DNA of 64,000 bases, taken from Oopsacas minuta. Taxonomy: Eukaryota; Porifera; Hexactinellida; Lyssacinosida; Leucopsacidae. The notes beneath the pieces were generated by a model. That model was not told the origin of the DNA. It saw nothing but the letters and a program-made list of their open reading frames with translations, and did not search any database. The stretch is taken from positions 1 to 64,000 of the forward strand of contig JAKMXF010000303.1 in assembly GCA_024704765.1 (NCBI GenBank), read 5' to 3'. Both the position numbers and the translations under genes were made by a program. Shown here in pieces: positions 30,344 through 42,623 of this stretch (within the stretch, counting starts at the first letter, position 1; every line of letters starts with the position of its first letter).

Positions 30344-33300
30344 ATGTTTTCTATTTCAATAGTAATAGCTCTAATACTATTGAGTTTTGTATTGTCAGTA
30401 TTTCTCCTGAAAAAGCATATTTTATGTAAAAAGGGTTCTATTAACATCAGACTATTCTATGATGACAACCTATTCAATCAAGAAATGATCTCTCTCATTC
30501 CTCAATTCAGTCGCAATTACGATCCTCCTTGTTGGATACGGAATAGAACAACATCCACTTTAATTTTTGGAATACTTGGAAGGTAAACCTTCTGTCTGAT
30601 ATACCTGTACCAAATTTCAGTACCATATCTTGGTACTTCGTGTAATTAGTCCGAATAATTCCGTATGATAGTTAATTGAACACTCATATGACGATACATA
30701 TTATTAACTCGTTAGGTATTATATTTCCATTTTGCTTTATGGGAGTCAACTGCTCCTCCAATAATCCCGATATGTATACGCATATATTCAGTTTCTTAAC
30801 AGGTTTGGAAGCAGACAGGTTACGCCTGTAGGAATTAGACAGAGAGTGAAATTACCAGATGGAACAGCCGCAATATTTGACTTATACTTAGATCCGATAA
30901 GAGAAGATCCTCTCCTCCAGAATATTATCCTTATCGTCATACCTGGTTTATCTAACCATAGTGCGAGTGATTATGTAAGAGCTTATATCGAGTATGCGTC
31001 ATCTCATGGTTTCAGAGTAGCTTGTCTTGATCACCTCGGTAAGTAAGTCAGGTTTAATACTTTTTAGCCGTCGTACAGGCCATTAATATTATCCTTCTTT
31101 CTTACGTGCTCGTATACATGTTACGTTTTCAAAAGGAATATTATCATATTAACTATTGCGGGTTCGGTTTGTGTATTATACAGTGGATTATAATTTTGAT
31201 CCGATATAGTCTTATAAGAGTTATCTCTAGGCTCAGATTGTGGAGAGGCAATCAACCCTGAATCACCTCGTATACACACGTATGGAGGTACAGGAGACCT
31301 ATCAGCTATGGTAGATTATCTGAGAGATAAATATCCTGGGAATAAGTTTATTGGAGTAGGATTTTCTATTGGAGCAAATATCTTGCTCAAGTATTTAGGA
31401 GAACGTCCAGAGAGACAGAGTTACTTTCTAGCAGCTCAATCTTGGTGTCAGGGGTATGACGTCATTACATGTCTCCCATACATTAGCGGGGGAATCAGCG
31501 CTACTAAATTATTTTATAATTTAATATCCAAGAAAAAGAAATTAGAATACAATGCATTATTAGATATTATATATTCTGGCAAACCTACAATCTCTCAAAA
31601 TAATAATGAATATTTGAATTCGGAAGTTTCTAAGTGTGTTCCTGAAGATGAGTTAAAGCCATTAATGTCTGCTAGTAAAGTAAATAATGAAGAAATACAA
31701 ACAGCTGATTGTATATTACCATCGGTAGAACCACACCCTCCATTACAGCCTTCTGAGTTAGAGAGAGATCTACCCAGCTGGGTACCCACATATGCTTACC
31801 AGAAGATAGGGAGAGAGGTTTCTGTCGATAATCCTCCCAGGGATGTTAATGGGTTCCTTATTGAAGGATGGGAGGATGTTCCTCCTTTTGATATTAATGA
31901 GGTTGGTTTAAGAGGCATTTAATATATTACTAGCGCGCTTCGCTTGCTAGGTCGCTGCCGACAGCTTAGGGCCTCAGGTTAGCTTAAATAATCAACCGCT
32001 ACATTTCTTGTTGCTTATGGTCGCAACGTGCGGGATATACTGAGCACTATGTACCTCGGGGTTATTTTTTGTGGAAATTTTGATTTAATATTTTATCCAT
32101 GGTCGATCCAAATTCCCTTTTCTGGTAATACTTCACACTCGTTAATACTGTAGCTCTGATTTTAGATTAGTAATCTAGGCACTTCGTGTCTCGATTATTA
32201 TGAAATTCTCAAAATATCAATATTTAGATAATTTGCTTTCGTGAAGTCAGATGACGTAATAATCCATGACCTCATGATTCTGGCCAAAGAGTTAGCTTTA
32301 GTCAGAATCATGAAGTCAGGACATTTGTCACATTGATAAGTACCTGTGATTCAAATTTCAAACTTCTACCATGTATACTGGCCGAGCTGTGGTTAATAAT
32401 GCGATTTTTCGTAAACCCAAAACGGTGACAATGACGTCATAATTTCGTTTATTAAAATTAACAATAACAATATATATCATGATGAGCCTTTGGCTCGTCA
32501 CATTGCGCCTCGAGGTATTCAACGGACAAACAAACATACAAACAACATCGAGATTTGTTAAAATTGATGTTGTTTACAGACTTAGCGTACTTGAGTATAC
32601 CAGTATAATCGTTGAATGTATGATTCTACCTCAATCTTGAAATTTGTTTACTTTTTGTACCTAAAAAGTAAACAAATATTCACAATATGTTGTTTTCAAT
32701 ATCATATTCAGACTCAGTATACTCGATTACCTCAGTATAGTCGTTGAAAGTATGATTCTACCTCAATTTTGAAATTTGTTTACTTTATATTCACAAAAAC
32801 AACAATAAATTTACATATGATTAATCCAAAAGTGTGAAAATCGGATTCAGCATGTTCGATATATTTCGTGAAGTTTTATTGAATTCTATTTACTTCCTTG
32901 ATAAACACGAAAATACATAGTTATGAGACAATTTCAAATTGCATACCGTAAATCCTTTCCTTGACAACGGACAAACAAACAGACAAACAGACAACAATTG
33001 TTACTTAATAATATAGATGTACCATTGTTATAATGTATTGACCGTAGTTCCAAGGCTAATAATTGAGTTTCGTACTAAAACAATTATCGGATTATTCGAG
33101 GTAATACTGTATTTCTAGTTTGCTTAAACTATGTTCTCTTCTGTTTAGTTCAACAGACACTCTGGCATAGTAATGCTGGACACTCATTTCACTCGACCTC
33201 TGCTAGGCTTTAATACTATAGAAGATATGTATAGATGGGCATGTTGTATTTACGTGATGGACCAGATTAAAGACTTACCAGTGCTACTTGTTAATGCCAA

Positions 33301-33532
33301 AGATGATCCAATGGTTCCCTGGCAAGTAGCTGAGGATATTATGAGTAATCACAGTAGAGTTAATAGCAAAGCAATAGGGATTATAACACAGCATGGTGGA
33401 CATTTGGGGTTCTATGAAGGATCCTGTTGTGCTAGGAAACGTGTCTCCTGGGTGGATAAGGTATCTGTTCTACATGCACGGAGTGTAGTCCAGATAGTAT
33501 CAGCTGATTATTCAGATTCAGAACGTGTATGA
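30344..33532 (+). CDS. ABHD2-like serine hydrolase, tandem copy A, four exons
   Basis: Alpha/beta hydrolase of the ABHD1/2/3 group, closest to ABHD2, a membrane-bound monoacylglycerol lipase/esterase. Exons 30344-30582, 30803-31038, 31231-31901 and 33149-33532 give about 509 residues. Order: N-terminal membrane helix, SINIRLFYDDNLFNQE, LPDGTAAIFDLYLDP, nucleophile elbow GVGFSIGANILLKYLG (Ser about 204), SWCQGY, a variable lid segment, and then a block with PSWVPTYAYQKIGR and NGFLIEGWEDVPPF. The last exon has NAKDDPMVPW (catalytic Asp) and HGGHLGFYEG (catalytic His). Compared with my recollection of ABHD2, about 100 residues are added between SWCQGY and the last exon. Intron 3 (about 1.25 kb) is filled with repeats. 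Confidence 0.9.
31930..33000. repeat. Interspersed repeats in intron 3 of copy A
   Basis: Two modules. About 31930-32220 starts with CGCGCTTCGCTTGCTAGG and resembles the head of the repeat at 28021. About 32450-33000 is the tail with two GGACAAACAAACA-type phrases (near 32523 and 32981), the GTTTACTTTATA phrase and CCTTTCCTTGACAACGGACAA. The latter is the reverse complement of 62206-62430 over about 220 bases with few differences. Confidence 0.75.
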
Positions 33533-33973
33533 GTATATTTTAGTCTCTGATTTTATTTATCATATTTTAGTTATCAAAACTTTTATCTTCATTGTACAAC
33601 ATTGTAGTTATATATTGGTTCTTTTCAAATTATCTTCGACCATTTTGTCCCTCACTTAATACTACATATATGTACATGTGAACAGGTTTGTAGGAAATTG
33701 GCGACTTATACGCCCAACGCTTCTAAGCCTCCGAGAGCTCAGCGTGTGAAGTTGTGAACAAATATTCCACTTTGTTCCTTATGTTCATTTGTAATGAAAG
33801 AATATCTACGTACATACAATGTACTCTGTGTACTAGCTACGAAACTCCATATATGGATATCGACAGTCCCTACTGTCATAATTTTGAGATAGTATCCTGT
33901 AATTAATATTCACGTTTATATATCACAGATCGATTATTTGTCTGTTACAGCTGGAACACTTTATGGATACAGA
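33533..33973. other. Spacer between ABHD2-like copies A and B
   Basis: 441 bases, no gene. The frame of copy B is open back to 33938, across a CTGTTACAG that could act as a splice acceptor, so an upstream non-coding exon is possible. Confidence 0.45.
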
Positions 33974-36900
33974 ATGATCAGTGATACTTCACTCCCTTAC
34001 CCAGTATCTATCTCTTCACTACCATTAGCAACTCTATTGCTGTTATGTCTTGTAGTGTTCTTATTGTTCTTGAAGAAGTTTATGTTATGCAAAAAGGGTT
34101 CTATTAACATCAGACTATTCTATGATGACAACCTATTCAACCAAGAAATGATATCTCTCATTCCTCAATTTACTCGTAATTATATTCCTCCTTGTTGGAT
34201 ACGGAATAGAATAACCTCTACTTTATTTTTTGGAATACTTGGAAGGTACGTAGGATAGTTCATTGCTTTTTCTATAGCCAATATTTAATAGTGAGTATCA
34301 GAGATGTCTCATCTATTTTCAAGCATACCCTCGTTGCTCCTGAAATACCTTCCAGGTTTCACAAATTCAATTACAGCACGATAAAGTTAAAATACACTAA
34401 TTAGTGCACTACTGCATTTGTGGCCACGATCATGAATATGTATAGCTGTATACTTGTATGTATTCGCTTAATACATCACATAAACTGCAAGACATTCGTC
34501 ATATGACAAAATATCAACGATTAAGTAGAAATATCTTTGTTAGCTCATACAGTCCTGATTCCTGACAAATGCTTCCGTCTGATTTACTTGAATTTTGGAT
34601 ATTATTTACTTGACCAACTTTGACACCAGGTTGTATACTGACCTGCTTGACTTGTCAGTATATTCTAAGTTACGGTATCATATCTCTATCTACATAGGTT
34701 TGGAAATGAACAGACTAACCCAATAGGAAACAGACATAGAGTGAACTTACCTGACGGAACTACGATAACATTTGATCTCTACTTAGATCCGATAAGAGAG
34801 GATCCTCTCCTACAGAATGTGATCATAGTAATCATACCAGGTGTCTCTAATCATAGTGCTAGTGATTACATGAGAGCTTATATAGAGTATGCGTCTTCTA
34901 ACGGTTTTAAAGTAGCTAGTCTTAATCACATGGGTTAGTCTGCTATAGTACACCCTCACTGATCCGAACATCACTTTTACAAGTGCAAGAAATTCATACG
35001 GATTAGTGAAATGCATTGAACCAATACTAAAGGATATAGGGATACATTTTGGAAGTTGTATAAACGATGAAAAGACTGACAAATTGCGTAATATGGAATT
35101 ATGTATTTGTCCCAGTAGAATTAGATATTATTAGGTATTTTGAAAATTCTGATTAGCCCTGTTCGGATTAGCGAGGATCTACTGTGCCAATGATAAAAAC
35201 ATTAGCAGACTTTACTTATTGCTTGTTTATAGGCTCAGCTTGTGGAGAGGCAATCAACCCTGAATCACCTCGTATACACACGTATGGAGGTACAGGAGAC
35301 CTATCAGCTATGGTAGATTATCTGAGAGATAAATATCCTGGGAATAAGTTTATTGGAGTAGGATTTTCTCTAGGGGCAAATGTATTGCTCAAGTATTTAG
35401 GAGAACGTCCAGAGAGACAGAGTTACTTTCTAGCAGCTCAATCTTGGTGTCAGGGGTATCACCTCAATATCTGTATCCCTCATATGAACAGGTTGGGGAA
35501 CGGAGCTAAATTATTCAATCATCTTCTAACTAAGAAGAAAAAAGCAGAGGTCAGGAATATATTAGGAACTTTGTTCGGTGGGAAACCAAGTGATAAGATT
35601 CAAAAACAATATTTAGTTACTGATGAATTTGATAAAACTCCTGAAGATGAGTTAAAGCCATTAATGTCTGCTAGTAAAGTAAATAATGAAGAAATACAAA
35701 CAGCTGATTGTATATTACCATCGGTAGAACCACACCCTCCATTACAGCCTTCTGAGTTAGAGAGAGATCTACCCAGCTGGGTACCCACATATGCTTACCA
35801 GAAGATAGGGAGAGAGGTTTCTGTCGATAATCCTCCCAGGGATGTTAATGGGTTCCTTATTGAAGGATGGGAGGATGTTCCTCCTTTTGATATTAATGAG
35901 GTACATATCAAATACTTATAGCAAATTAGCCCTAATTACGAACCTTTGGCTAGTAATTTCTCAATGAACTTGACGCTTAGCTCCTTGAACTATACTTTCT
36001 TTTTCTACTTGGCAATCCATTCGGGGAATTATTTAGGTAATTCATAATACGTATTTCAACAGAGGTAGTGAAGATGCTGTTAACAGCTACACTTTTCACT
36101 CAATTAATACTTTAGCATTGCGAATTTGAGTTTTCAATTAAACACTATCTTTTAGCCATTATCAGCCTTGTGGTCTCTCAGTTCCAATCAATTCCGAACA
36201 TTACATACATAAGTATACGTTAGGGCATTACGATCGTGCGATCTGAGGATGATCACTGATCATTTTATAAACAGTGATCGAGTGTAAGATCCCGACAATT
36301 TTTCCCCGAAATTTTCGATCATAATTTCGATCTTTTAAGGCAGACAGAATTGAAAATCTAGACCCCAAAATGTATGTACTAATTTTCATGGCATTCAGAC
36401 TGGTAGATTTCGCATGGCCGCCCAGAAGGACGGACTTCCGTAAATAATATAGCATCTCCCTATATGAGGTGCTTTCCAAATTCGGATACCGACTATTCGC
36501 ACCTTATTTGATTGGTCAATTTGATATGATATTAATTAAGTAATTATTTTAATCTAACCATTTCTAATAATTATTTCTGGATACGGACAAGTCTTTCAAT
36601 TGGATAGATAATCCTAATTTTAGATGACATGCATTCCAGTGGAATCCATTTATTGATATGAATTCAAAAGATTGCTAAAGTAAGTAACATACACGAAGTA
36701 AATACTCTTAGGGCTATATTGGTAAAGAGGAATGTAGTACACAGGATGTGATCACCTGTGATATTTGCAATCCTCGGACATAAATAGAAAATGATCTAGT
36801 ATTCCTTATAAATTTCAGAAATCTCGCGATCCTTTTTGGTTCAAGGATCGGAATCACTATCTCCGATGATTTTTTATTGAATGATCGGAATCGTGATCAT

Positions 36901-37646
36901 TAGTTAATTTTGCGACAGTTATTAACAGCTTAGCTGTTTCTATCCCTGCGTATATACTTTCTTATATGGCATAACAATATTAATACATTTGCATGTGGCG
37001 AACATGAGAATTGGAAATTCGGATTTAGCATAGGCTTCCTTTGCTGCACAGTGCATACCATAACTTTTTGTGGATAAAGAACTAACATACAAACACGTAG
37101 TATAACGAAGTGTTTCTTTATCCCATATAGTTCGAATGCGATTGATTTTCCAACGCTTATAAAAAATGCCACTTCTCACGAAATGAAACAGGGGTTCCCG
37201 AGCACTCCGTTATAAGAGTTAACTGTACAACAATTGGGTTATTAGTAACATAGATATCTATTCTCTAGTTCAACAGAGCTACAGATATTGCATCTATTGA
37301 TGCTTGTTTCTGTCGTGCATACCTCGGATTTCAGACACGAGAAGATTTCTATAATTGGAGCTCTTCACTACTTGTGATGGACCAGATTAAAGACTTACCA
37401 GTGCTACTTGTTAATGCCAGAGATGATCCAGTAATTCCATGGCGAGTAGTTGAGGAAATTATGAGTGATCACAGTAGAGTTAATAGCAAAGCAATAGGGA
37501 TTATAACACAGCATGGTGGACATTTGGGGTTCTATGAAGGATCCTGTTGTGCTAGGAAACGTGTCTCCTGGGTGGATAAGGTATCTGTTCTACATGCACG
37601 GAGTGTAGTCCAGATAGTATCAGCTGATTATTCAGAACGTGTATGA
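33974..37646 (+). CDS. ABHD2-like serine hydrolase, tandem copy B, four exons
   Basis: Paralogue paired with copy A. Exons 33974-34245, 34698-34933, 35233-35900 and 37269-37646 give about 517 residues. The N-terminus has a longer hydrophobic helix (LLLLCLVVFLLFLKKF). The nucleophile elbow is GVGFSLGANVLLKYLG; Asp lies in NARDDPVIPW and His in HGGHLGFYEG, so the triad is intact. Exon 3 is nearly identical to copy A except for a divergent lid cassette (35460-35639). In exon 4 the first third differs from A and the remainder is almost identical. The donor of intron 2 is GTTAGT; intron 2 is mostly one MITE. Expected to be an active membrane lipase/esterase; substrate unknown. Confidence 0.9.
34946..35185. 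mobile_element. MITE filling intron 2 of ABHD2-like copy B
   Basis: Ends TAGTACACCCTCACTGATCC on the left and, read from the right, CAGTAGATCCTCGCTAATCC, both followed by GAAC. It occupies about 240 of the 299 intron bases. Mariner/pogo-like by its TIR, but the left terminal base is changed. Confidence 0.6.
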
Positions 37647-38358
37647 GTATATTCACATTTGAAAGTAAAACACAATAAATTGTTAGCTGAAGAAAACACA
37701 TAGAATATGTAAGGTAGGTATATTTGATCATTCCATTTTCAAACTTATTTTAGCTCCATATATATACATTGTATATATGTAGTACAGAATGACATTATAC
37801 TCAGTTTTTGGAATAATTTGTTATACGAGTTTTACAGTATATAATCTTTTGTATTAATTATTGTATTCGTTTTATGAAGAACTTGGTAAACTAATTATTA
37901 TCAATTCGTCTGTGATTCTCTACCAGATGTTAGCCTGTAATTTGTTAATCTCTTTATTTCTTACCAATTCTCCGAGTTATTCTTAGATGTAACTGACAGC
38001 TGGCAATATTTTCATCTAAATCCTCAATTTTGATCACACACACTGATGTAATTAATTTCTACAGTAAGTTCCATAATAATTCTTTCTCACGTGTTACTGG
38101 TTATTTATTTATTTTACAAGGTATAACAATCTTAAAACATAATCTCTCAACATCATAAATAGGTAGACCTACAAAGATAATTTATAAGTATTTCTTTACA
38201 AACGATTTAGTGAATTTACTTAGATATGTATACCAGGATTAATTACTGAATAAATCAAAACTATTCTCTATCCAAATTCTCATTACATCATTATAAATAC
38301 TTTATTTGAATGCAAACAGTTTGTAATTCATTCAATAATTTTGTTTTCAGATATATAC
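37647..38358. other. Spacer between ABHD2-like copies B and C
   Basis: 712 A+T-rich bases, no gene. It ends in TTTGTTTTCAG just before the copy C start, which looks like a splice acceptor and suggests an unseen 5' non-coding exon. Confidence 0.45.
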
Positions 38359-40683
38359 ATGGGCTATCTCATCTGTGTCACATTAGCAATTCTACTTCCG
38401 ATTTCTATACTAATAGTATTGTTATTGAAGAAATATCTTATTTCTCCAAATTGTTCTACTAATATCAGACTCATTTATCAAGACACTCATTTTAACAGGG
38501 AGATAGTATCTTCCCTCCCTCAACTCACAAGTAGTTACACTCCACCCTTATTGTTCAGATATGGTATTGCATGTTTTCTTACATTTGCATTAAAGGCCAG
38601 GTAATATTAAGAATATTGTTGTGTATATATTAAGAGGATATTATTATTTATTTCTACTATATCTCTAACCATCTCTAAATGGTATGTATCCAAATGATGT
38701 GACTAGTGCTATAGTTCGCTATATTTGAGAACTGTTTATATATCCCATTTTTTCGAATATTTCTGTAACATGTCCTCCAAGAACTTGCCTGAAGTGGATC
38801 CCGAATTTTTTTGGGGCCAAACATGGTAATGTGTCATATACGTCCAAATATTAATCCCAACCTTCTGTCAAACATTAATTTACTGCTCATTAGGTTTGGA
38901 AGTAAACAGAATAAACCAATAGGGAGTAGACAGAGAGTGAGATTACCAGATGGAACTGATACAATGTTTGATCTATACTTAGATCCAATTAGAGAAGATC
39001 CTCTCCTACAGAATGTTATGATAGTAGTGTTACCTGGAATATTAAATCATAGTGGTACAGACTATATGAGAGCATATATAGAGTATGCATCTTCTCAAGG
39101 ATTCAAGGTTGCTTGTTACAATCATCTAGGTGAGCTAGTTAGCATGTAATGTGTGCTAGTAGATATAATTCTGAGGATATATTTCATGTAATATATAGCA
39201 GTTTGGTTATAGGAGGAGGTCAATATATAAAGGTATTACTTATATGTATTTGTAATTTACAATAGGATCTCTACCAGATGAAGACATTAGCTCAGAAGCA
39301 CCTCGGTTCATATCCTACGGAGGTACTGGAGACATTACTGTTATGATGGATTTCCTAATAGATAAGTTTCCTGACATGACGTATATTGGAGTTGGATTCT
39401 CTATGGGAGCAAATATCATATTGAAATATTTAGGAGAACAACCTAAGAGACAATCATACTTTTTGTGTGCTCAATCTTGGTGTCAGGGATATCATGCTGG
39501 TAGGTGTATACGCTTTGAGAAAAAAATGAGTTACCCAGAATGGATCATCTGGAAAATAGTTCACGCAAAACTAAAATATAAAATAAAAAGTCGTTACTTG
39601 GATAAGTTATATTCTACTACCTGTCTTAACAAATTGAACAAGACAGATGGGTTAGAATCTTCAGAGAATTCTCTCGTATCAAATGAACTTCCTTCTTGGG
39701 TACATACATATGCTTGTGTTAAAGGCAGGAAGAGAGGAGTCAGTGATCCTTCTAGAGATGATAACGGATACCTGATTGATGGATGGGAAGATATTCTACC
39801 TTTCAACCTACAACAGGTAAGTGTACTACAGTAGGACTCTGTTAGTACGTACTTTTCTCCAAATAGGATTTTGTACTTATTGTATAGGAAGAATATTTGG
39901 AAATAAAACATACTTCGGTTACTATGTATTACATTTTTTTCCCGAGAGGGTACGCCTAATCCGAGTTCTACTGTATTTCTAGAATATATATTATTTATCA
40001 TTTTAATATTTAGCTCACTCATTAGTTGGTTGGTGTCGAGGAGAGCAAATTTGCATATACGTATTCCTCTCAATATGCTGCTTAGACACAGTGTAAATGC
40101 TATCTTACTCAAGTTATTAAGTATAAGTTCAGAGAATATTCATTTAGTACAGTGATGGGCCACTTTTTCACGTTGAAAGTTAGTCCGCGCACCCTAAACA
40201 TTATTGCTCTTAGGATTCACACTAATTAGGTATTCATACGAAATACACCCAACTTTTTTGTTATAACAAATTCATTTATCATTTCTGATTGTGGAAAATA
40301 TTTATTTGTTCCTCCTACAACAGTTTAGAAATTCTACATTTATGGACTCACTTGATCTTTCATTTAACTGTCCTCTACTCGGATTCAAAAACTTGGATGA
40401 ATTCTATGATTGGAATTCTTCCCTCACCTACATGAACAAGATTAAAGATTTGCCAGTTTTGCTAGTCAACCCTAAAAACGACTATTTAGTTCCTTGGCAA
40501 GTAATTGAGGATATAGTGAAGGGTTATTGTGAAGGAATTAACGCTAATGCAATAGGAGTATGGCCTGACTATGGAGGACATCTAGCATTCTATCAAGGTT
40601 CTTATTTTTCGTCTCGTGTCTCATGGTTAGACGTAGTCTCTATTCAACATGCAAGGAGCATTGTATTATCCTATTCCAGTTAG
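38359..40683 (+). CDS. ABHD2-like serine hydrolase, tandem copy C, four exons
   Basis: Exons 38359-38600, 38894-39129, 39266-39816 and 40324-40683 give about 462 residues. N-terminal helix (LICVTLAILLPISILIVLLL), STNIRLIYQDTHFNRE, LPDGTDTMFDLYLDP, elbow GVGFSMGANIILKYLG, SWCQGYHAG, a short variable lid cassette (39501-39585), PSWVHTYACVKGRK, NGYLIDGWEDILPF, Asp in NPKNDYLVPW and His in YGGHLAFYQG. The DDP of copies A/B is NDY here, but the Asp that aligns with the catalytic one is retained. Very close to copy D over exons 1, 2 and 4 and most of exon 3, and to its introns 2-3 boundaries. Intron 3 carries a MITE that D lacks. Confidence 0.9.
39829..39973. mobile_element. Mariner-type MITE in intron 3 of copy C
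   Basis: 145 bases between TA dinucleotides, ends CAGTAGGACTCTG and (from the right) CAGTAGAACTCGGATTAGGC, with TACGTACTT inside. Same family as 19225-19406. Absent from the equivalent intron of copy D, which is only 94 bases long. Confidence 0.75.
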
Positions 40684-41637
40684 GCGAATAGGTAATTGAT
40701 TGTGTTAATTTATTAAACGGTGTATTATTTTTCTAATTTAAGTTTTAAAAACCATTGCGAAAATTTGTGGTATGACGTATGTACTAACGCTTAGAATAAA
40801 AATAGCCAAAGTCCATACTATGATCAATATTACTCAAGGCATGAAAGTACGATTTGTGGACGATGTATCAATAATGAGCCCACTAGTGCACTATGTATTG
40901 TCTGTTGGCTTCATGTTGAAGCTGATGTATATGTAAAGTCATTAATCACCTCTAGGAATTCATTTGATTCCGCTCCTCTCTTCATAGTCTTTCTACTCTC
41001 ATGCGATACCTCGAGGAGCGGAGTGACGAGATCTTCGCGAAGCTTAAAACTTGAAAGTTTGTGTAAATTAACTAAATCTGCTTCCAACACTTCATGAATT
41101 TAGCTTGACCCGACTTTCATCCTTACATCCCTATAGCTGGGTACTGTCCCACAATCAAGCTACTCCACCGTAAATTGAAGTTGAATCATTATTTGACATC
41201 TAATATCAATTTCATAGCTCTTACCAGTTTATCAATCAAATATAACTTGACTTCCTAGCAATAATTATAACACATAAGCCCATCATACACGATGCAGTTC
41301 CACCGTACGGAGGCCGTTCGAAATCTAGCAGTCTGTATAACGAGAAGATTGGTACACATCTACTGGTTGTGTCTGGGATTTGCACCTTGAGTATGATATT
41401 TTTTCTAAAGAGAAATTTTTCACACCTTTCTATGTAAGATTCAAAGTATCCTATAAGTTAGGTTTCAACATGTCAGGGGTACACACCCAAACGTAATGGT
41501 ATCCAATTCTACATGGACAAATTTCTAATACAATAGTATTACATACGTACACTATAGATGGCAACATTTCATTTTATGTACAATATAGTTACTTATGTGC
41601 TTCTAAACCGAATTAAGAGGATGGTTAAAGCCTTTTC
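40684..41637. other. Spacer after ABHD2-like copy C
   Basis: No gene. Near 40137-40200, in intron 3 of copy C, and again at 40990-41050 here, are repeat-like bits, the latter with GAGCGGAGTGACGAG. Element ends could not be paired. Confidence 0.4.
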
Positions 41638-42235
41638 GATAATAGCGGTTAAACACTGCAATTATTCTTAATACAATCAATGTTGTGTGACTAAAATTGA
41701 AAATATCAATACATAGCTATTATATGATGTTATCCACTTAAACTATTGGAATTTGAGAATACGGAACTAGAATGTAACATCACATCAATACCGAACTAGC
41801 ATAATTCGCGTATATATTATTTCGTATCTCTCAAACCCTTAGGAACACTGACAGGGTTCTATCTAGGATGTTAAATTTGGGGGGGGGGGAAGCTTTGAAA
41901 TCCTTAGTACCCAATTATCAAAATATTACAACCTTGAAGTAAACACCAAACCTTTAATTTAATTCCTAATAATGAAGATTTCCCATTTGTTATTTATTTA
42001 CACTTCAAATAGTATTTTCACAATGAATTGATATTTTAATAATTTATCAATTGAATAATATATTGCGATTAATAGTACATTTTATGAGATTTTTGGGGGG
42101 GAAGCTTCCCCCCCCCCCCAGTAGATAGAACCCTGACTGAAAATATTGGTGGAAATGACACTTTTAGGTTAACCGAATATATTTTATCCCAGTAGTTAAC
42201 TGGATATAGCAGAGGTTAGCCGGCTTACAGAATCT
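41638..42235. repeat. Left arm of a large inverted repeat (interrupted)
   Basis: About 310 bases of this arm match, in reverse complement, 43388-43735: GATAATAGCGGTT, AATTATTCTTAATAC, ATGTAACATCACATC, GGTTAACCGAATATATTTTA. The arm is split by the element at 41852-42135. The arms lie about 1.15 kb apart. Confidence 0.85.
41852..42135. mobile_element. Short inverted-repeat transposon nested in the left arm
   Basis: 284 bases with ends CAGGGTTCTATCTAGGATG and, from the right, CAGGGTTCTATCTACTGG, plus internal poly-G and poly-C runs next to each end. Flanked by a 5-bp direct repeat ACTGA (41847-41851 and 42136-42140). The uninterrupted right arm of the inverted repeat shows the same site once (ACTGAATATTTTG), so the target duplication is directly supported. 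Confidence 0.88.
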
Positions 42236-42623
42236 AACCCTGTCTGAACAAATTATTTAGCAATTGGAACAGTGCAGTTCGTATTAACGAGGATGCTGCA
42301 TACAATTATATATCTATATATGATTTATTTCATGGAGGAGTTATTCTCAGGACCAAGGGTTTCATAGGAAAATCCCAAGACCCTAGGGCCCCAGCTCGAA
42401 ATTTTATCCCAGGACCCTAAGGTCCTAGTCTAAATATTCGCTCCAGGACCCTACATTTACTAATGCAAATTTAACTTTATATTTCTACTATTAAACACAC
42501 ATTTTGTTTTTGTCCATAATCCGATCAAACACCACGCCAGTTATCTAAACAGTATACCTGAAATGCTCATATCCTGCGCTAATGTAAATGAAAGAATCTA
42601 ATTAAAATTAAGATACACTAGAC

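Noticed and set aside
36228-36910. Possible MITE in intron 3 of ABHD2-like copy B (GATCGTGCGATCTGAGG and GGAATCGTGATCATTAG ends)
   Set aside because: End match too weak and no target duplication visible.
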